Positions 7,884-16,006 of a stretch of DNA of 64,000 nucleotides are shown piece by piece. The translations under genes and the position numbers were made by a program. Each line of letters opens with the position of its first letter. The first letter of the stretch is position 1. The stretch spans positions 186,001-250,000 of the forward strand of contig OZ252093.1 in assembly GCA_965248175.1 (NCBI GenBank), read 5' to 3'. Below the pieces are notes generated by a model, which saw nothing but the letters and a program-made list of their open reading frames with translations, searched no databases and had not been told where the DNA came from. This stretch comes from VXPQ01 sp965248175 (GTDB taxonomy: Bacteria; Bacteroidota; Rhodothermia; Rhodothermales; VXPQ01).

Positions 7884-9818
7884 CTAATACACCTCTGTCA
7901 CACCCTTGTCCTCGGCAAGGGCCGGTTCCAGTGCAAAGCGGATGTACAGCGCATCGGGGCCGTATACAGCATCGTCCTGCGCCTGCTCCATGACGCGCCG
8001 CATCGTTTCCTGGGCAGGCGTCGCCTTGTCACCCAGCAGCTGCAACATGCGGGCCGCCCGGAGGACATCCAGCGGATCGCCGCCTTCCAGCACCTCCTCA
8101 AGCGCTTCAAGGGCTTCGGGGGCGCCGTCCGGTTCGACAAGGGCCCCTGCCGCTTCCACGCGCACGGCGGGAACCGCATCCTGCAAGCCGCTCCGCAACG
8201 CATCCTGGCTCAGGGGATCCCTTGCTCCGGCCACGCGCAGCCCCAGGGCAGCCCAGTACCGAACCACATCGTTCGCATCTCTCAGAAGCGCCGCCTGCCT
8301 GTCCGTACTACGCGGTTGCCCCACGAGGCGGGCCGTATCAAGCACGCGCGTAAGCGGGTAGACAGAAGGATCTGCCGCAAATTCGAGGGGCGCCTGACCC
8401 GTCCGTTCGGCCAGCCGCAACACTTCGGCTTCATCCATAAAACCGAGGTCCCGCGTCTCCACCTCCCATTGTGTCAGTCGGGCCCGCATCCGGTCAAGCA
8501 CATCGAGGTACGCAGAAGAGGTGGCCAGATTGCGGAGCTGGTACGGGTCGGTCACCGTGTCAAACAGTTCTTCGGACGGCTTTGACGGCCCGGCGTACGA
8601 CATCTGCGCAGCATTCAGGGCGCCAGCCTTGGCCAGCCGGGTGATGGCCTGGCGGATCGGCGCCTGATCCGAAAAGAATTCGGGCTGGTTCCAGGACAGG
8701 TGCGGGTGGTAATGGCGAATGTACAGAAAGCGCTCGTCGCGCACGGAACGCGCAATGTCATACGCTTCGTCCACCCGGTCGCGCGCGCCGAACACGAACT
8801 CCCGTCCCGTCGCCGAATCCCCACCCAGAAACGGCATGCCCTGCATATGCTCCGGCACATCGTGACCGACCAGGCGGAGCATCGTGGGTGCGAAATCCAC
8901 GAAACTCACCAGTCGATCCGTGGACGAACCGGGTGGAACCGGCGCCAGATGTTGCCATTTCGGAGGGAAATAGATAACCAGCGGCACATGCAGGCCGGAG
9001 TCGTAGAGCACCCGCTTGCCGCGCGGCAGGCCCGTCCCGTGATCCCCGTAGAAAAACACGATGGTGTTGTCCGCAACGCCCTCTTCCTCCAGTTCGGTCA
9101 GCAGGCGCCCCACATTGGCGTCCATCGCTGTGACGGCGTCATAGTAGCGGGCCACGGTCTTCCGCACATCCGGATCGTCGGGATAATACGGGGGCAACGG
9201 CGCGGCGGCGGGGTCGTGCTTGCCCAACGCATCGGCCAGTTCGGGAAACTCCGTATCCAGAAAGGAGATACGGCTCTGATGGGTGTGCATGTGGTTGAAG
9301 ACGGCGAAGAACGGCTGCCCGTTCTTGCGTCCACGCCAGTGCGCTTCGGCGCTGCTCTCGTCCCAGGATTCGGCAATGAGGCGCTGCTCGTCCGCCGTAT
9401 TATAGTCGGTCTTGACGTTGTTCGTCGTGTAATAGCCAAGCCCGCGCAGATACGCCGGGAACCCTGTGATGTCGTCCGGGATGGGTGCTTTCGAGCGCAG
9501 ACCCTGCGTGCCCGCCGTGGTGGCGTATATACCCGTAAGCAGCGTAAACCGAGCCGGCGAACAGACGGGCGCGGTAGCGAACGCGTTCGTGTACGTGACC
9601 CCTTGTCTGGCCAACCCGTCGATGTGGGGCGTTTCCGCATAGGCGTCCCCGTACGCGCCAAGATCGGCGCTCATGTCCTCCGACGTGAGCCACAGAATGT
9701 TCGGCAAATCGGCAGCAGACTCGGCGGCGTCTTCCGCCGGTCCGCATCCCTGGAGCCCTACAAGAAGGGCCAGCAGCCCGGCGGCCCGGGCAATCATCGT
9801 CGTTTTTGGGAAGGGCAC
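7884..9818 (-). CDS. Lipoprotein sulfatase (S1 family) with HEAT-like C-terminal repeats
   Basis: This 644-residue protein has a lipoprotein signal (LLALLVGLQGC, lipobox L-Q-G-C at about residue 25) followed by a type I sulfatase domain. NILWLTSEDMSADLGAYGD is the metal-binding start and PVCSPARFTLLTG contains the C-x-P-x-R formylglycine motif (CSPAR), so an activating enzyme is needed. FFYGDHGTGLPRGKRVLYDSGLHVPL supplies later metal and sulfate ligands. The overall pattern resembles N-sulfoglucosamine sulfohydrolase-type enzymes. From about residue 480 the chain becomes alpha-helical repeats (DANDVVRYWAALGLRVAG, AVPAVRVEAAGALVEP, DPLDVLRAARMLQLLGD) of HEAT type. It would act at the cell surface or in the periplasm on sulfated glycans. 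It has no SusC/D partner nearby. Confidence 0.9.
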   Translation of the reverse strand: MPFPKTTMIARAAGLLALLVGLQGCGPAEDAAESAADLPNILWLTSEDMSADLGAYGDAYAETPHIDGLARQGVTYTNAFATAPVCSPARFTLLTGIYATTAGTQGLRSKAPIPDDITGFPAYLRGLGYYTTNNVKTDYNTADEQRLIAESWDESSAEAHWRGRKNGQPFFAVFNHMHTHQSRISFLDTEFPELADALGKHDPAAAPLPPYYPDDPDVRKTVARYYDAVTAMDANVGRLLTELEEEGVADNTIVFFYGDHGTGLPRGKRVLYDSGLHVPLVIYFPPKWQHLAPVPPGSSTDRLVSFVDFAPTMLRLVGHDVPEHMQGMPFLGGDSATGREFVFGARDRVDEAYDIARSVRDERFLYIRHYHPHLSWNQPEFFSDQAPIRQAITRLAKAGALNAAQMSYAGPSKPSEELFDTVTDPYQLRNLATSSAYLDVLDRMRARLTQWEVETRDLGFMDEAEVLRLAERTGQAPLEFAADPSVYPLTRVLDTARLVGQPRSTDRQAALLRDANDVVRYWAALGLRVAGARDPLSQDALRSGLQDAVPAVRVEAAGALVEPDGAPEALEALEEVLEGGDPLDVLRAARMLQLLGDKATPAQETMRRVMEQAQDDAVYGPDALYIRFALEPALAEDKGVTEVY

Positions 9819-9880
9819 GATATAATCTCCGCGATATGATTCTATGGAAAGGTCGTATGAGACGTACAGGTTAAGTCCAA

Positions 9881-10303
9881 CTATTCTTCGTGCGCGTTCG
9901 GGCGGCTGCGCCAGTGCGAAGCATCTGCCAGCTCTTGTGCATGTCTCTTCTGTTCTTCCCGATCTTCGGCGGCTAAGCTCGGCAGGACAATATCCGCATG
10001 ATACGGATTGGTCGGTAGCGGGCTGGCAATCACCTGCCGCTGATTGCTACTAACCTCCTCGGTGGTAACAACAGCCCACCCATAGAAAATTTTGTTGCGC
10101 TCCAAGGCCACATTATCGGCGATTGCAATCGCTTCATCAGGCGGAGCAACACTAAGTCGGTCAACCGAGATATCTGTTTCGCCCAATTTTTCCAGAAAAA
10201 CATTGAGGCGGGCCCCGGAACGTTGTGCACGTTTAGCCTCCCGCTTTGAGAACACGTCACGCCCGAGTTCTTCTCCCATCGCAATGTTATTTGGAACCTT
10301 CAT
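9881..10303 (-). CDS. Uncharacterised protein C of a three-gene cassette
   Basis: I do not recognise a named family. The 140-residue, soluble, charged protein is the last gene of a leftward three-gene operon. Distinct blocks look like conserved motifs: RDVFSKREAKRAQRSGARL, TDISVDRLSVAP, FYGWAVVTTEE, NPYHADIVLP, and a very charged C-terminal helix DREEQKRHAQELADASHW. The ATG at 10303 is preferred: its A is the last base of the upstream TGA stop (TGATG) and a GGGGGTG ribosome-binding stretch precedes it, so translation is coupled to gene B. No signal peptide or membrane segment is visible. Function unknown. Confidence 0.75.
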   Translation of the reverse strand: MKVPNNIAMGEELGRDVFSKREAKRAQRSGARLNVFLEKLGETDISVDRLSVAPPDEAIAIADNVALERNKIFYGWAVVTTEEVSSNQRQVIASPLPTNPYHADIVLPSLAAEDREEQKRHAQELADASHWRSRPNAHEE

Positions 10304-10932
10304 CACCCCCAATCATCTTCGCGTTCCAGGTCGGCCAAGGCCTCGCGCACAAAACCATCGGGAAGTATGCTGGTAGTAGAATATCGGGCACGTCGATGCT
10401 CCCCGTTCATATTGACCAGACACAACGCCCCCCCTTCCGAGTCGCACAGTACCAAAACCGATCGCCCATATCCGCCGGGCGCGTCAATAGCCACCTCACC
10501 GTCCGGGGTGGGATACACTTCGAAACGTCTGGGGAAAATTCCATACATTTCTTTCAGCAGGTGCTCCGCGTTTGCAAGCGCTGCACTGGAAGGTAGCGGA
10601 AACTCTTCTTCACATGCTTCTTGGGTTACCTGAGAAAGGTCGTCAAGAGCATGATGTAGTTCAGTAGATTGAGAAAGACCAATTGAAAAAATGGTATCCG
10701 ATTTCGATAACTTAGGCAAAATATTAATCGTCTCCAATAGAAACCGTCCATTGTCGATATTGGTATTTTCAGAATGTTTCCTATCTATATCAGAGAAACT
10801 GCCAAAGAGCCCAGAGGGTAAAAACTGTACCGTCACTTCCGAATCCATACCCATAAACCGAGCACCGGATCCAAGGTTATACAGAACGTCTGTTTCGCTG
10901 GGCTCTGCCGTCGTTTGCATCAATCTTGTCAT
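10303..10932 (-). CDS. Uncharacterised protein B of a three-gene cassette
   Basis: This 209-residue soluble protein has no named family that I can assign. The central part (FGSFSDID, then DTIFSIGLSQSTELHHALDD) is followed by EEFPLPSSAALANAEHLLKE and a C-terminal compact region with FEVYPTPDGEVAIDAP, SVLVLCDSEGGALCLVNMNG, RRARYST and LPDGFVREAL. The last three blocks read as beta hairpins around Cys, Asp and Arg residues and could be an active or binding site; that is inference. Its ATG lies 11 bases after the stop of gene A with an AAGG site in the gap, and its stop overlaps the start of gene C. Base composition is intermediate between AT-rich gene A and the GC-rich chromosome. Confidence 0.75.
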   Translation of the reverse strand: MTRLMQTTAEPSETDVLYNLGSGARFMGMDSEVTVQFLPSGLFGSFSDIDRKHSENTNIDNGRFLLETINILPKLSKSDTIFSIGLSQSTELHHALDDLSQVTQEACEEEFPLPSSAALANAEHLLKEMYGIFPRRFEVYPTPDGEVAIDAPGGYGRSVLVLCDSEGGALCLVNMNGEHRRARYSTTSILPDGFVREALADLEREDDWG

Positions 10933-10943
10933 GGCCTTACTCT

Positions 10944-11645
10944 TTACTTTGGTGGATTGAATTTGGCTACCAGGGCATTAAAATCGGATATATCTTCCTT
11001 CCACGATGAAAGAATAGAAGATATGGTTTCAATACGCCTCGCGGAATTGACTTCATGAATATCACGATGAATGTTTATTTGAAATAATACGCCGGGGGTT
11101 TTATTGTGTTCATTTTGCTTTTCCGCGTTGCTTATATCCAAAGAAATTTTTCGTTTGTTATAATTATAAATTGCCTTGACTTGAATATCAGGAATTGTGT
11201 CCTTATATGACATCCATACACCCTTATCAATAAGTGCATTTTCCACACTTAAATTCATTTCATTTTGTAGAATTATAAAACCTTTTATGTTGATACCCAC
11301 AGCTCGATATGGGACATGAGGTATTGTTTCCAGATAGGTTTTTGCTATTTGGGGGCAGACGATATCTTGTTCAGCCAACTGATTTTGTCCTGCCTGCTCG
11401 AATATAACACGATCCGGCACTGCCTTTACAGTAAGACCACCTTCGAATGTGACTTGTGAATAGGCAGGGGTCGATATTCGCGGATCCTTCACTTTCCACC
11501 CCGCATCCACAATACCATTGTGATACAAAAAATCCGGATTCAAGATAGACGGGTTATTTGACGCCGCAACGAAAACGACAGAGAACTCGATGAGATTAAT
11601 ATCTCGATCATGCTCTCCGTTACTTCGCGTTTGAGCCTTTTTCAT
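10944..11645 (-). CDS. Uncharacterised protein A of a three-gene cassette (AT-rich)
   Basis: This is the first gene of the leftward trio and encodes 233 residues with no signal or membrane segment. The N-terminal third has SVVFVAASNNPSILNPDFL, and the middle has TPAYSQVTFEGGLTVKAVPDRV (read as two blocks) and PHVPYRAVGINIKGF. The C-terminal half is strand-rich with YNYNKRKISLDIS. The ATG at 11645 is preferred, with AGGAAGG about nine bases upstream; an open frame continues to 11717 but without support. The gene is clearly AT-richer than everything around it, with A/T runs near 11090-11170, which suggests horizontal acquisition. I cannot assign a function. Confidence 0.72.
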   Translation of the reverse strand: MKKAQTRSNGEHDRDINLIEFSVVFVAASNNPSILNPDFLYHNGIVDAGWKVKDPRISTPAYSQVTFEGGLTVKAVPDRVIFEQAGQNQLAEQDIVCPQIAKTYLETIPHVPYRAVGINIKGFIILQNEMNLSVENALIDKGVWMSYKDTIPDIQVKAIYNYNKRKISLDISNAEKQNEHNKTPGVLFQINIHRDIHEVNSARRIETISSILSSWKEDISDFNALVAKFNPPK

Positions 11646-11745
11646 GCTATGCATCCTTCCTCGTGCGGAGAAATTTCCGGAAAAAACCGGACAAATGCGC
11701 CCTCCCGGCTGGATCATGCCCCTTGGGATAGCGTCTTGCGTTCGT

Positions 11746-11775
11746 AAAGTACATCGTCGGAATCACGGTTGTCAA
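11746..11775 (-). promoter_or_regulatory. Possible promoter of the three-gene cassette
   Basis: Read leftward, TTGACA (11775-11770) is followed after 18 bases by TACTTT (11751-11746), giving a start about 95 bases upstream of gene A. The -35 is perfect and the -10 is weak. Confidence 0.3.
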
Positions 11776-12183
11776 GAGGCGGGCAGGAACGAGCCCCCTG
11801 CATATTACCCGGTGGACAGAGAAAAATCTCACCCGGTGAGACATGCGCCACTCCGGATATAACGACCTACAGGCCCATTTCGTGTATAAGGCAAACAATA
11901 CGGGTGCGGCCCGGACTGGGGCAGGCATGTACATGGTTGCTGCGAACGATGGCAAGCACTACCCTGTTCCTGCAAACCGGACTAAGGGTTCTGTACATAC
12001 GTCTTATCTCATAGCCTCCGCGTTGACGACTTCGGGAAGGAGAAGAAAGGTCGCAGCTATGCTCCTTCATCAACTCCGAGATCCGTCGAGTCGAACCGGC
12101 CCATCTTCGAATGCCCGACCGAACGTCGCATGAATTTGAAGAGCCATCGCCATATATTCCCTCCAGATTAAGCAAACACCAAC
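11776..12183. other. Intergenic stretch without a convincing gene
   Basis: Short open frames on both strands here have no recognisable motif and no conserved-looking start. The stretch separates the divergent three-gene cassette and the MmeI-like pseudogene. It presumably holds the promoter of the latter, but I see no clear one. Confidence 0.5.
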
Positions 12184-13196
12184 ATGCGCCTGTCCTGGAA
12201 CGAGGTGCGCTCCCGCGCGGCGGCATTCGCCCGCGAATGGGAAGACGCCGGTTATGAAAAGGGGGAAACGCAAAGTTTCTACGATAGCTTCTTCCGTATC
12301 TTCGGGGTCGAGGCCGCAGTGTAGCCCGTTATGAAGAAAACGTGAAGAGGCTGAGCGATTCCCGTGGATTTATCGACCTGTTCTGGCCGGGCGTCCTGAT
12401 AGTCGAGCAAAAAAAGCGCGGGGCGCGACCTTGCCAAAGCCTACAATCAGGCCAGCGAGTATTTCGATGCGCTTCGCGACCGGGATCGGCCGCGGTACAT
12501 TCTGGTCAGTGACTTCCAGACGTTCGAACTGTACGATCTGGACGAGCGAGAGCACGTAACCTTTGCGCTCAAAGACCTGCCCGCCCATGTGGAGAAGTTC
12601 GGCTTTATCCTCGGCGTACAGAAACGCTCGTTCAAGGATCAGGACCCGGTCAACATCGAGGCCGCCGAACGGGTGGGCAACCTCCACGACGCCCTCGAAG
12701 CCTCCGGCTACAAGGGACACGATCTGGAGCAGTTCCTCGTCCGTATCGTTTTCTGCCTCTTCGCGGACGACACGGGTATCTTCGAACCCCGGGATATCTT
12801 CCTTGATCTGCTGGAGAATCGCACGCGGGAAGACGGTTCGGACCTCGGCGGATGGCTCGCCCAGCTCTTCCAGGTCCTCGATACGCCGGAAGACGAACGT
12901 TCCGGCAATCTCGACGAGAACCTGAGCCGCTTCCCCTACGTGAACGGGGACCTGTTCGACAGCCCGCTCCGCATCCCCTCCTTCGACACCTCCATGCGCG
13001 AGCGCCTGCTCGATGCCTGCCGCTTCGACTGGTCGAACATCTCTCCGGCCATCTTCGGCTCCCTCTTCCAGTCTGTCATGGACAAAGACGAGCGGCGAAG
13101 GCAGGGCGCCCACTACACCACGGAAAAGAACATCCTCAAGGTCATCGAACCGCTCTTCCTCGATGATCTTCGGGCGGAGTTCGCGCGGCTCAAGCA
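12184..13196 (+). pseudogene. MmeI-like type IIG/IIL restriction-methylation protein, frameshifted and 3'-truncated
   Basis: Three collinear fragments spell the N-terminal region of an MmeI-like fused nuclease-methyltransferase. Fragment 1 (12184-12324) begins MRLSWNEVRSRAAAFAREW and stops at TAG. Fragment 2 continues one frame over (ARYEENVKRLSDSRGFIDLF, from 12321) to the PD-(D/E)xK-like motif DLFWPGVLIVEQK. Fragment 3 returns to the first frame after a run of seven A (12409-12415), giving GRDLAKAYNQASEYFDAL and the helical spacer region through RFDWSNISPAIFGSLFQS and GAHYTTEKNILKVIEPLF. The reading ends near 13196, before the SAM-binding methyltransferase, target-recognition and C-terminal domains, where the sequence turns into an inverted symporter fragment. 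Full proteins are around 900 residues or more, so most of the gene is gone. Confidence 0.85.
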
Positions 13197-13785
13197 TGAT
13201 GACCAGAAAGGCGATCACTCCTTGCTGGAAATCGGCCATGACGACGCCCCAGTACCCCGCCGCCAGTACATAAATGGCGCACCCCGACGAGAACGACACG
13301 AGGCCCACCCACAGCGGCCACCCGAACAGGAAGAAGCACACCTTGCCCATCGCGATGCCCACCCAGCCCAGCACGAACATGTTCATGAAGACCTGCCATC
13401 CGGCCATCCAGCCGCGCAGCATTTCCGCGCCGAGACCAGTGAACCGCACCACGTTCCATTCGGCCTGCGTGTAGGCCAGCGACCGGCGGAAAATGCGCGT
13501 CGAAACGAAGGCGCTGATAGCGGCCCACGCCGAGAAGAAGGTGTACCAGATGCCCACCAGCCCGTACCTGTAGATGACCCCTGTAATCCACATAGGGGTG
13601 TCGGTAGCCGTATGGGTGGCGTACACCGAAGAGGCGGGCAACCACCAGGGCAATCCCCGCCCTGCCAGGAAGAAATCGGACTGCGAACGCTTGCCGAGAC
13701 GGTAGAACAGCACGCCGCTGACGATCATCAGCAGCAGAAAGGCCACCACCCAAAGCCAGTCGAGCCAGGTAAACAGAACGTTCAT
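13191..13785 (-). pseudogene. Sodium:solute symporter (SSS/SLC5 family), truncated after about 198 residues
   Basis: The leftward frame starts MNVLFTWLDWLWVVAFLLLM and contains the first five or so membrane spans of an SSS-family transporter: FFLAGRGLPWWLPASSVYAT, the TPMWITGVIYRYGLVGIWY block and DFQQGVIAFLVIM. At about 13191 the similarity ends and the frame runs on into the antisense of the MmeI-like fragment, giving a chimeric 471-codon open frame whose last 270 codons are meaningless. Intact symporters of this kind are 500-600 residues with 13-14 spans. The intact gene presumably imported the substrate of the upstream AGE epimerase gene (13903-15105), 117 bases away on the same strand. 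Confidence 0.83.
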
Positions 13786-13902
13786 GAAGAACGGGAAAAA
13801 TTCCCTGCAAAACGGCGAAGCGCTTCCACGATACGCCCTTTCATGGGGAAAGGCAAGACTTGCCCGAAATTACAGGTGGGGCGGAAAAGTACCTGTGCAT
13901 CG

Positions 13903-15105
13903 TCAGGAATGCCAGGCAGGTTGTTCGTCCAGCACGCGCAGGCACAGCCACAGGGCGCGAGGCACATGGAAGCATCCCTTGTACGGGGCGCCCTTGAAGC
14001 GATGCGTGACGGCGCCCTGCCGGTCCAGATACCCGAACCATTCCCCATGTTCAGGATCGGCGAACCGCTCGAAGCTATAGCGATCCACAGCCTCGAAGGC
14101 GGCAAGGTCGCTGGAATCGCCGGTCAGAAAATAATCCAGCAGATGGGCATAGAGCGCCTCGCAATGCGGCCACCATAACTTCATGGACCATTCGAGCGGA
14201 ACGGGGGAATACCCTTCTGCATCCACAAAATAGAACAGCCCCTCGTGCTCTTTGTCCCAGCCGTTGTCGAACGACCACCGCACCATATCGAGGGCCTGCT
14301 GCTGCACGTCCGGGCGACCCAGTCGTTGCGCCCAGTGCTGCAAAAACCACCCCGCCTCGATAGCGTGTCCCGGCGTCAGTAAACGGCCTTCCGGACCGTC
14401 CAGGCATGCCCCGTCGGGAGCCACAATCTCGTACACGCGCTGCGTATCGGCATGCACGTGCAGGGCCGTTCGGCGGATACAGTCGTCCACCTCGACGCGG
14501 TACGTTTCGAAGTCGTCGCCGGCCACCTCCTCAATCAGATTAAGCAAGAGCATCGGCACGGCCAGCGCTTGCGAAGGAACCTGCCCCTCGTGGGCCGGGC
14601 GCCCTACCTTCGTCCAGTCCCAGGCCCATTCCCACATCGTTTCGAGCGCTTCATACGCCTCGCGAAGGAGTTCCGGCTCCTCTGCCGCCCGGGCGTATTC
14701 CGCAAGGGCCATGATGTAAAAACACTCCGTGAATATCTTGCGCTGGAGATACACGGGCCGCCCATCCGCCGTTACCGAAAAATAGACCCTGCCGTCCGGC
14801 CGTACGGCGTACTTGCGCAGGAAGTCCATTCCGCTGCGAGCCATGGCAAGCCAGGAGGGTCTGGCCTCGACCGTGCGGTAGAACTTGCTGAACATCCATA
14901 CCAGGCGGCCCTGCATCCACAGGTGCTTGGTCGTGTCGTACACGGTCCCGTCCCGGTCCAGATTGTTGAAGTGGCCCCCGTGCTCGGGGTCCGGAGCATG
15001 GCGCTCCCAAAACGGGATCACGCGTTCGAATAGTTCGTGCTCGTACCGGTCGCGGTAACGGGTACGGAGGGCGGCGAAATCGGCGGCGGGATGGTCGGAG
15101 GACAT
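13903..15105 (-). CDS. AGE-family N-acylglucosamine 2-epimerase / sugar isomerase
   Basis: The 400-residue protein fits the (alpha/alpha)6-barrel AGE family in length and motifs: RVIPFWERHAPDPEHGGHFN near residue 28, TKHLWMQGRLVWMFSKFYR, KIFTECFYIMALAEYARA, LTPGHAIEAGWFLQHWA, KLWWPHCEALYAHLLDY and HRFKGAPYKGCFHVPRAL. The conserved His residues in TPGHAIE and HRFKG are the catalytic pair known in the family. Members epimerise N-acetylglucosamine/N-acetylmannosamine or isomerise mannose or cellobiose; the substrate here cannot be fixed from sequence. The ATG at 15105 is chosen because coding similarity starts there, although the frame is open further upstream. The downstream symporter gene is broken. 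Confidence 0.88.
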   Translation of the reverse strand: MSSDHPAADFAALRTRYRDRYEHELFERVIPFWERHAPDPEHGGHFNNLDRDGTVYDTTKHLWMQGRLVWMFSKFYRTVEARPSWLAMARSGMDFLRKYAVRPDGRVYFSVTADGRPVYLQRKIFTECFYIMALAEYARAAEEPELLREAYEALETMWEWAWDWTKVGRPAHEGQVPSQALAVPMLLLNLIEEVAGDDFETYRVEVDDCIRRTALHVHADTQRVYEIVAPDGACLDGPEGRLLTPGHAIEAGWFLQHWAQRLGRPDVQQQALDMVRWSFDNGWDKEHEGLFYFVDAEGYSPVPLEWSMKLWWPHCEALYAHLLDYFLTGDSSDLAAFEAVDRYSFERFADPEHGEWFGYLDRQGAVTHRFKGAPYKGCFHVPRALWLCLRVLDEQPAWHS

Positions 15106-15343
15106 GTCGCAGGCTATCGTTTCAGGGATTGTTGCAGTGCGAAACGGGTTTCCAAAATCGCATTCGGAAGACAGAATGTAAACCGCCGCAGCGCGGGAAA
15201 CAGGGCGTGTAAACAATCCGGGGGCGTCCGGAAACATGAAACAAGGTCCTCGGAATCGCAAAACCGCGCCGCCGACCGAACGTTTCGGTGCATCGTTTCG
15301 TATTTTCAAGCGCATTCGGCCGCACGAACCGCTACGCTGTACG

Positions 15344-16006
15344 ATGCCCGACCTTTTCCCGCAATCCGGTCCGGTCCCGCAACCGGTCCTCTCGCCTCCG
15401 GCGCGCTGTGCCGCCGTAGCCCCCGCGCTCCTCGTGACGCTCGCCATACTCGGCGTGTGCGCATCTGCCCGCCCCGGCGCCGCGCAACCGCTCAACCGGG
15501 TCCTCTTCGAGGAGATGGCGGTCGAATGCCTCGGGACGCTTCCCGAAACGGAGGGCGACCTGATCCTGCACGCTCCCGAGGAGATGCCGTACGTCCGCAC
15601 CGTCCTTGTAGCCGCATGGCAGACCGATGGACGCACCATATTTCTCCCGGACTCGACAAGGGCCGGCCTCCGTATTGCCTACGCCGTCGAAGAAGCCGGC
15701 GTGCGCTACGAAAAAAGACGGCGGAAACAACTTGCCCGCGAGGTGCGCCTCGTACTGCGCTACGACATCACGGACCAGGACGGCCGCGTGCTTGCCGACG
15801 ATCGCTGCGCTCTCATGCGGTCGGACGTCATCGCGCGGGCGCAACGCACCGCCGTGGAAACCGAAGCCTGGCCCGAAACGCAAGGCGCGCCGCCGCGCAG
15901 GAGCCGGGTCCGCCGTATGCTGGAACCCGTCGTCCTGACCGCGGCCATGACCATCACGGCCTGGCTGTTTTTCTCGCTGCGGTCGCCCGGAGAGGATTCT
16001 TCATGA
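15344..16006 (+). CDS. Secreted/membrane-anchored hypothetical protein
   Basis: I do not recognise a family. The 220-residue protein has an N-terminal hydrophobic signal (APALLVTLAILGVCASARPG followed by an AAQ cleavage-like site) and one hydrophobic span near the C-terminus (VVLTAAMTITAWLFF). In between is a basic-rich, strand-forming domain with RTVLVAAWQTDGRTIFLPDS and REVRLVLRYDITDQDGRVLA. The topology suggests a periplasmic domain anchored by the last helix. Its stop overlaps the ATG of the next gene (ATGA at 16003-16006), so the two lipoprotein/envelope genes are probably one operon that continues into nnrDE. Confidence 0.68.
   Translation: MPDLFPQSGPVPQPVLSPPARCAAVAPALLVTLAILGVCASARPGAAQPLNRVLFEEMAVECLGTLPETEGDLILHAPEEMPYVRTVLVAAWQTDGRTIFLPDSTRAGLRIAYAVEEAGVRYEKRRRKQLAREVRLVLRYDITDQDGRVLADDRCALMRSDVIARAQRTAVETEAWPETQGAPPRRSRVRRMLEPVVLTAAMTITAWLFFSLRSPGEDSS

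Noticed and set aside
11843..12133. 96-codon plus-strand frame between the cassette and the MmeI-like remnant
   Set aside because: No recognisable motif, no ribosome-binding site, and composition like intergenic sequence.
12370..13785. 471-codon minus-strand frame and 529-codon plus-strand frame (12589-14178) as whole genes
   Set aside because: Each is a chimera: one half matches a real family, and the other half is the antisense of the opposite gene across the deletion junction near 13191-13196.
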